This document shows, in pieces, positions 58,443 to 64,000 of a stretch of 64,000 nucleotides of DNA (positions are counted from its first letter, which is position 1; each line of letters starts with the position of its first letter). Source of the DNA: Bartonella sp. B1099 (lineage in GTDB: Bacteria > Pseudomonadota > Alphaproteobacteria > Rhizobiales > Rhizobiaceae); contig NZ_CALYLN010000002.1 in assembly GCF_944801835.1 (NCBI RefSeq), forward strand, positions 1 to 64,000, in the 5' to 3' direction. Made by a program: the position numbers and the translations under genes. Below the pieces are notes generated by a model. It was not told the DNA's origin and ran no database searches. It worked only from the letters and a program-made list of their open reading frames with translations.

Positions 58443-59696
58443 TTATAAAGGTTTGATCAATACATGTTTTTTCTTACCAAAAGAAAGTTTAATGATTCCT
58501 TCTGTCGTGACATCTTTTTCAATAATAAGGTGTGTTTCATCCTTTATGATTTGATCATTAACACGTATCCCTCCACCTTGAATATGACGGCGCGCCTCAC
58601 TGTTTGATTTTGCAAGTCCTGCTTTTACTAAAAGAGAGAGTAATCCAGCACCCGTTTTTAATTCTATTGCGTTCATTTCAACTGTTGGAAGATTTTCTCC
58701 AAGTGTTTTTTCTTCAAATGTTTTGCGGGCAGTTTCTGCGGCTGCATCGGCAAGAGTCCGCCCATGCAACATTGCGGTAATTTCTGTTGCAAGAATTTTT
58801 TTTGCTTCGTTAATTTCAGTCCCTTGTAAGAGAGAAAGTTTAAGAATCTCATCCATGGGTAATGTGGTATAGAGCTTTAAAAATCGTGTTACATCAGCGT
58901 CTTCTGTATTGCGCCAATATTGCCAAAATTGATAAGGTGAAAGCATATCGGCATTAAGCCATATAGCTCCATTCAATGATTTACCCATTTTGGCACCAGA
59001 AGAGGTTGTCAGCAATGGTGATGTCAATGCATATAATTGTGGTGTTCCTAAACGATGCCCTAATTCGATTCCGTTAATAATGTTGCCCCATTGATCAGAC
59101 CCTCCCATTTGCATACGCAGTCCGTAACGTTTATAAAGTTCAACAAAATCATAAGCTTGCAGAATCATATAATTAAACTCTAAGAAGGATAAAGAGTGTT
59201 CACGCTCAAGTCTGAGTTTAACAGAATCAAATGATAACATACGGTTGACAGAAAAATGTTTTCCTACATCACGCAAAAATTCTAAGTAGTTTAAATTGCA
59301 CAACCATGCAGCATTATTCACAATACAAGCATCGCTTTCTCGATCACCAAACGTCAAATAGTTAGCAAATACCTTTTTAATACCATCAATATTGGCTGCA
59401 ATATCATCTTGTGTTAGCAGCCGTCGTGCTTCATCTTTAAAGGAAGGATCACCGATCAATCCTGTCCCTCCGCCCATCAAAGCAATGGGGCGATGGCCCG
59501 TTTTTTGTAGCCAATAAAGCATCATAATCTGAAGAAGACTTCCAGCATGTAAGCTTGAAGCTGTTGGATCAAATCCAGTATAAGCACTGACAGTTTCTTT
59601 TGAAAAAAGATCATCTAAGCCTTTTTCATCCGAAATTTGGTGGATAAAACCACGTTCGCTCATAATGTGTAAAAAATCAGATTTAAAGGCAGACAC
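58443..59696 (-). CDS. tyrS: Tyrosyl-tRNA synthetase
   Basis: This class I synthetase charges tRNA-Tyr. Its 417 residues include the HIGH-type motif HAGSLLQ (about 51-57), the tyrosine site [11 protein letters not shown], the KMSKS-type motif KMGKSLN (about 239-245) and a C-terminal S4 RNA-binding domain. It is full length. It lies between bcp and the hydrolase gene on the same strand, with separate spacers, so each may be a single-gene unit. Confidence 0.97.
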   Translation of the reverse strand: MSAFKSDFLHIMSERGFIHQISDEKGLDDLFSKETVSAYTGFDPTASSLHAGSLLQIMMLYWLQKTGHRPIALMGGGTGLIGDPSFKDEARRLLTQDDIAANIDGIKKVFANYLTFGDRESDACIVNNAAWLCNLNYLEFLRDVGKHFSVNRMLSFDSVKLRLEREHSLSFLEFNYMILQAYDFVELYKRYGLRMQMGGSDQWGNIINGIELGHRLGTPQLYALTSPLLTTSSGAKMGKSLNGAIWLNADMLSPYQFWQYWRNTEDADVTRFLKLYTTLPMDEILKLSLLQGTEINEAKKILATEITAMLHGRTLADAAAETARKTFEEKTLGENLPTVEMNAIELKTGAGLLSLLVKAGLAKSNSEARRHIQGGGIRVNDQIIKDETHLIIEKDVTTEGIIKLSFGKKKHVLIKPL

Positions 59697-60017
59697 AGAG
59701 TTAATTTCCTAATTTTAAGAGGGCAATCATTTTATATAATAGATGATTATATAATGGATCATTCATGCTTTATCTACCATAAATGACATATATCACAAGA
59801 GAAGCAGACATATTGGTAATGAAGATAATAATATTATTCCCTTTTTACGCTTAAAAAGGGAATTTAACGGAAACCAGTAAATAAAAAAGACACTCTTTTA
59901 TCCTTATTTCTATCCTGAAATAAAATTTAGAAAAATCGCAAATACAGTCTAAAAAAATCACTTTGTTATGATCAGAGATGGCTTTTGCTGACTTTTTTAT
60001 AAATCTGTTGTGTTTTC
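59697..60017. other. Spacer upstream of tyrS with a perfect 11-bp hairpin
   Basis: There is no gene in these 321 bases. ATTCCCTTTTT (59836-59846) and AAAAAGGGAAT (59853-59863) form a perfect stem around a 6-base loop. It may end the upstream hydrolase transcript or structure the tyrS leader. The rest is AT-rich without notable signals. Confidence 0.45.
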
Positions 60018-60698
60018 CTAAGTGAGTGAAAGTATTTCAGGAGGGGGAGCGAGAAATTCATCGGTAATATGATTATCCAAATAGTGGGCACATCGTTCAA
60101 TAAGTTCTTCATGGCATCCACTAAAAAAGTGATTAGCCCCTTCCAGTATTTCTTGTGTGATGATGATACCTTTTTGTGTTTTTAATTTATCGACAAGCAT
60201 TTGAACGTCTTTTGGGGGGGCGACTTTATCAATACCACCATGAATGATAAGCCCAGAGGAGGGACAAGGTGCAAGAAATGAAAAGTCATAAACATTAGGC
60301 TGAGGGGCAACAGAGATAAATCCCTCAATTTCCGGTCGACGCATTAAAAGCTGCATACCAATCCATGCTCCAAATGAATATCCTGCCACCCAGCAATTTT
60401 TAGAGTCCGGATGTTGTGTTTGCACCCAATCGAGAGCTGCTGCAGCATCTGAAAGTTCTCCTATTCCATAATCAAACTCCCCCTGACTGCGACCAATACC
60501 ACGAAAGTTAAAACGGAGAGTTGTAAAGCCACGTTGTTGGAACATATAAAAGAGATCATAAACAATTTTATGATTCATCGTTCCACCAAATTGAGGATGA
60601 GGATGCAAAATGATCGCAATGGGCGCATTTTTTTGTTGGGAAGGTTGATAACGCCCTTCGAGCCGACCCGCAGGACCGTTAAAAATAATTTCTGGCAT
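60018..60698 (-). CDS. Alpha/beta hydrolase
   Basis: This 226-residue cytoplasmic hydrolase of the short dienelactone-hydrolase-like type has the segment HPHPQFGGTMNHKIV near 32-46. The nucleophile serine is in GYSFGAW (about 106-112), the acid is probably in GGIDKVAP and the histidine in GANHFF. The substrate is unknown. Proteins of this type are widespread in alphaproteobacteria, often near suf or tyrS genes. It is divergent from the suf operon. Confidence 0.88.
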   Translation of the reverse strand: MPEIIFNGPAGRLEGRYQPSQQKNAPIAIILHPHPQFGGTMNHKIVYDLFYMFQQRGFTTLRFNFRGIGRSQGEFDYGIGELSDAAAALDWVQTQHPDSKNCWVAGYSFGAWIGMQLLMRRPEIEGFISVAPQPNVYDFSFLAPCPSSGLIIHGGIDKVAPPKDVQMLVDKLKTQKGIIITQEILEGANHFFSGCHEELIERCAHYLDNHITDEFLAPPPEILSLT

Positions 60699-60862
60699 AA
60701 AATAAATGCTCCTTAAATGCTATAAAGGCTCTCATTGACCTTGGTCGACTTTTACCATAGAATCTCTTAAATAATCATTAGATATTCTTTTTTAAGTGCA
60801 CTTTTCAAGAAAATTGCGCTATTTTTTTCATCAATTCATAAGATTCATGATTGCGATGTAAA

Positions 60863-62020
60863 ATGGTTATAAAACGCCGATATTTTGATCATAACGCAAC
60901 AACACCGCTCAAAAAAAAGGCGCGGATGGCATTACTGGAATCTTTAGAGATATTTGGTAATCCATCATCTGTTCATAAGGAAGGGCGTGCTGCTAAAACT
61001 TTACTGCAAAAGGCGCGTCGACAAATCGCTGAAAATCTTAAAACAGATCCGGATAATGTTGTCTTTACCTCTGGTGCGAGTGAAGCAGCAATGACTTTGT
61101 TAACACCCTTTTATACGATGGGGAATGCAAAGGTTCAATTTTCTCATCTTTATCTCGGAGCGACTGAACATCCTTCTGTTGCAGAGGGAGGACGTTTTTC
61201 TAGAGAAATGATAAGTGTCATTGCTGTTGATCAAGATGGGCTTATTCAACAAGATAAATTAACATCACTCTTAAGGGCTCACGATAAGACAAAAGGTTTA
61301 CCTCTTGTTGCTATTCAAGCTGCAAATAGTGAAACGGGCGTTATTCAACCGTTAAAAGAAATAGTGGCTATTGTTCGTGATTTAGGCGGTACTCTTATTG
61401 TTGATTTATCACAATATATCGATAAAAATTTTGTTGATATTAATCAGCTAGGAGGAGATTTTTTTATACTATCTGCCCATAAAGTTGGTGGTCCTAAAGG
61501 AGTTGGGGCTTTTGTTTCATGTGGCAATCTCCTTATGCCATATCCTCTTATTATCGGAGGGGGACAAGAAAAAGGCTTACGTGGAGGAACAGAAGCATTG
61601 CCCCTTATTGCTGCTTTTGGAGCAGCAATGGCTGATTGTCTCACACAGGAAGAAATAAAACAGTTACTATATTTACGTAATAAATTAGAAGATGGACTCC
61701 AAAAAATAAGTCAAAATATTGAAATTTTTGGAAAAAGAGTTCAACGTTTGCCAAATACAACTTACTTTACAGTGAAAAATATAAAAGCTGAAACCATGCA
61801 AATTGCTTTTGACTTAGAAGGATTTTCTGTATCAGCTGGTTCTGCTTGTTCTTCGGGAAAAGTAAAACAAAGCAAAGTATTGGAAGCAATGGGGTATCAT
61901 GTTCCAAATGGTGCCATTCGCATTTCGCTGGGTCGTGATACAACCTTTGAAGATATTGATGATTTTCTATTGTTTTTTTCTCAAATGATAAGCAGAAAAA
62001 AGGATGAAATTTTATCATGA
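60863..62020 (+). CDS. Cysteine desulfurase (class V aminotransferase, IscS/NifS type)
   Basis: This PLP enzyme takes sulfur from cysteine for iron-sulfur cluster assembly. Its 385 residues include the histidine in GATEHPSV, the PLP lysine in SAHKVGGPKG (about 205-214) and the catalytic cysteine loop SAGSACSSGK (about 325-334). The cofactor-contact segment reads VDLSQ rather than the common VDAxQ but keeps D and Q. It heads the suf operon. A second desulfurase (SufS) may lie further along outside the window. The start at 60863 is chosen over an upstream TTG; the ribosome-binding site is weak. Confidence 0.9.
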   Translation: MVIKRRYFDHNATTPLKKKARMALLESLEIFGNPSSVHKEGRAAKTLLQKARRQIAENLKTDPDNVVFTSGASEAAMTLLTPFYTMGNAKVQFSHLYLGATEHPSVAEGGRFSREMISVIAVDQDGLIQQDKLTSLLRAHDKTKGLPLVAIQAANSETGVIQPLKEIVAIVRDLGGTLIVDLSQYIDKNFVDINQLGGDFFILSAHKVGGPKGVGAFVSCGNLLMPYPLIIGGGQEKGLRGGTEALPLIAAFGAAMADCLTQEEIKQLLYLRNKLEDGLQKISQNIEIFGKRVQRLPNTTYFTVKNIKAETMQIAFDLEGFSVSAGSACSSGKVKQSKVLEAMGYHVPNGAIRISLGRDTTFEDIDDFLLFFSQMISRKKDEILS

Positions 62021-62180
62021 GAAAATTATAAAAATTAGAATTATTTTAAAAAATAAAATAACTTTGATTGAAATTTTAGCACTTTGGCTATAGCCTTAAG
62101 AAATAACTTGCTTAATTTTAATTTTGTAAAAACAAGACTTTTAGTTACCGGTTTTTGATGCCAAAAAATGGAGAAGATTT

Positions 62181-63692
62181 ATGCCGGCAGTACAAGAAAC
62201 GATACGCCAAGTCCGTGAAATAGATGTTGACCAATATAAATATGGCTTTGAAACGAAAATTAAAACGGATAAAGCGCCGAAAGGTTTAAATGAAGATATT
62301 ATTAAATTTATTTCTGCTAAAAAAAATGAGCCTGAATGGATGTTAACATGGCGCTTACAAGCTTACCGTCGTTGGCTGACAATGCAAGAGCCTCATTGGG
62401 CGCGTCTTGAGTATCCTAAAATTGATTTTCAGGAGCTTTATTATTATGCTGCTCCTAAAGATCATACGGGACCAAAATCTTTGGACGAAGTGGATCCTGA
62501 GTTATTAGCAACATACGAAAAACTTGGTATTCCTCTTAAGGAACAAGAGATTTTAGCAGGGGTAAGAAAACAGTCTGATCCTTCTACTTTTGATGACAGT
62601 GTGTCTGTATCGGGGCAGGTGGCTGTTGATGCGGTTTTTGATTCTGTTTCGGTTGTGACAACATTTAAAAAAGAGTTGGCCCGTGCTGGTGTAATTTTTT
62701 GCTCTATTTCAGAGGCAATTATTGAACATCCTGAGCTTATTAAAGAATATTTGGGAACAGTTGTACCAGTAGGGGACAATTATTATGCAGCCTTAAATGC
62801 AGCTGTTTTTACTGATGGTTCATTTGTTTATATTCCCAAAGGGATTCGTTGTCCTATGGAGCTTTCAACTTATTTTAGAATTAATGAACGCAATACAGGG
62901 CAATTTGAGCGAACATTGATTATTGCTGCTGAAGATTCCTATGTTTCTTATCTTGAAGGGTGTACAGCTCCCCAACGTGATGAAAACCAACTTCATGCTG
63001 CTGTCGTTGAGCTTATTGCACTTGAAAATGCAGAGATTAAATATTCTACAGTACAAAACTGGTACCCTGGCGATAAAGAGGGAAAGGGCGGTATTTATAA
63101 TTTTGTGACGAAGCGTGGAGATTGTAGAGGACATAACTCTAAAATTTCATGGACACAAGTTGAGACTGGTTCTGCGATTACTTGGAAATATCCATCCTGT
63201 TTACTCCGTGGTAATAATGCGCGTGGAGAATTTTATTCTATTGCTGTTGCAAACGGTTACCAACAAATTGATTCCGGTACAAAAATGATTCATTTAGGAA
63301 AAAATACCTCCAGTCGTATTATTTCCAAAGGCATTTCTGCTGGTTTTTCAAATAACACTTATCGAGGACAAGTCACAGCCCATCGAAAAGCACAAAATGC
63401 ACGTAACTTTACACAATGTGATAGTTTGTTAATCGGGAATGATTGTGGGGCACATACAGTGCCTTATATTGAAGCAAAAAACGCAACAGCTCAATTTGAA
63501 CATGAAGCCACCACATCAAAAATTTCTGATGACCAACTTTTTTATGTTATGCAGAGAGGAATTTCCGAAGAAGAGGCAATAGCATTAATTGTCAATGGTT
63601 TTGTAAAAGAAGTTATTCAAAAACTTCCCATGGAGTTTGCTGTTGAGGCACAAAAGCTTATTGGTATTAGCCTTGAGGGAAGTGTTGGATAA
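62181..63692 (+). CDS. sufB: Fe-S cluster scaffold protein SufB
   Basis: SufB is the scaffold subunit of the SufBC2D complex, on which clusters are built. Its 503 residues have typical segments ([20 protein letters not shown], cited by its IPKGIRCP core; [19 protein letters not shown]) and a C-terminal part with the conserved cysteine in [19 protein letters not shown] precedes the ATG. It is followed by sufC after 160 bases. Confidence 0.97.
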   Translation: MPAVQETIRQVREIDVDQYKYGFETKIKTDKAPKGLNEDIIKFISAKKNEPEWMLTWRLQAYRRWLTMQEPHWARLEYPKIDFQELYYYAAPKDHTGPKSLDEVDPELLATYEKLGIPLKEQEILAGVRKQSDPSTFDDSVSVSGQVAVDAVFDSVSVVTTFKKELARAGVIFCSISEAIIEHPELIKEYLGTVVPVGDNYYAALNAAVFTDGSFVYIPKGIRCPMELSTYFRINERNTGQFERTLIIAAEDSYVSYLEGCTAPQRDENQLHAAVVELIALENAEIKYSTVQNWYPGDKEGKGGIYNFVTKRGDCRGHNSKISWTQVETGSAITWKYPSCLLRGNNARGEFYSIAVANGYQQIDSGTKMIHLGKNTSSRIISKGISAGFSNNTYRGQVTAHRKAQNARNFTQCDSLLIGNDCGAHTVPYIEAKNATAQFEHEATTSKISDDQLFYVMQRGISEEEAIALIVNGFVKEVIQKLPMEFAVEAQKLIGISLEGSVG

Positions 63693-63852
63693 TTTTATTT
63701 AATGAGAGAAATCGAAGACTTGATGCAAAAAGGCTGTAACAGTAGAAAATAATGTAAAAAATGACCTTTATGGTGATTACGAAAGAGATGGATGTTAAGG
63801 CAAAATACTACGCATTGGTATCTGAAAAAAACAGCCAAAACAGGATTTAATG

Positions 63853-64000
63853 ATGTTAGAGATAAAAAATTTACGCGCCTGCATTGCCGGGACTGATACA
63901 GAAGTTATTCGTGGTTTAAACTTGACGGTTCAAGATGGAGAGGTTGCCGCGATCATGGGACAAAATGGTGCCGGAAAATCAACTTTGTCTTATTTGCTAG
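63853..64000 (+). CDS. sufC: Fe-S assembly ATPase SufC, partial at the right edge
   Basis: Only the first 49 residues or so are in the window. They show an ABC ATPase start (LEIKNLRACIAGT) and the Walker A GQNGAGKST near residues 36-44. AGGA lies 7 bases before ATG 63853; another ATG is one codon upstream. SufC drives cluster assembly on SufB/SufD. Confidence 0.93.
   Translation, partial: MLEIKNLRACIAGTDTEVIRGLNLTVQDGEVAAIMGQNGAGKSTLSYLL

Noticed and set aside
1-64000. CRISPR array, rRNA genes or insertion sequence
   Set aside because: No regularly spaced repeats with unique spacers, no rRNA sequence and no transposase were found on reading the window.

Overview
The window looks like a chromosome segment of a Bartonella species (Alphaproteobacteria, Hyphomicrobiales). 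It is AT-rich. It carries an IalB-family secreted protein, a 14-gene complex I operon, a short (about 440 residue) ProS, a LolC/LolD pair, SdhE next to Mfd, and the order rne / amidase / PBP1A / prfB that is familiar from rhizobia and their relatives. The genus is inferred from gene content and protein style only; no database was searched.

Region 1 (1-5,830, minus strand) is an integrative-element module. From right to left it holds a P4-type tyrosine integrase, an AlpA-like regulator, a small zinc-finger primase-like protein that has lost most of its Toprim domain, a DUF3987 P-loop replication-type protein, a 615-base spacer with clustered ACTGACA repeats, and the N-terminal 419 residues of what looks like a Type ISP (single-polypeptide) restriction-modification enzyme that runs off the left edge.

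Region 2 (5,996-20,295, plus strand) is a phage late module without head genes. It has three virion-internal or ejection-like proteins, an SLT transglycosylase, three tandem tail-collar paralogues (the third frameshifted), a small helical protein, a 1,462-residue coiled-coil fibre with a C-type-lectin-like tip, a small hypothetical protein, a GH24 endolysin with a C-terminal membrane segment and a small holin-like protein. No terminase, portal or capsid gene is visible. Two tRNA genes follow (Val and Asp). The 3' end of tRNA-Val faces the phage module, so it is a candidate attachment site.

Region 3 (21,088-45,625, plus strand) is conserved chromosome: nuoABCDEFGHIJKLMN for respiratory complex I, then birA, rnj, proS, lolC, lolD, sdhE and mfd.

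Region 4 (45,626-48,285) is a decay zone. It contains a secreted coiled-coil protein gene broken by an in-frame stop and a frameshift, then about 1.5 kb of very AT-rich sequence with no convincing gene.

Region 5 (48,286-64,000) has an IalB-family gene that converges on rne across a shared terminator, then amiC, mrcA and prfB (with its programmed +1 frameshift) on the plus strand. bcp, tyrS and an alpha/beta hydrolase lie on the minus strand. The start of a suf iron-sulfur operon (cysteine desulfurase, sufB, partial sufC) runs off the right edge; its product clusters would serve complex I upstream.
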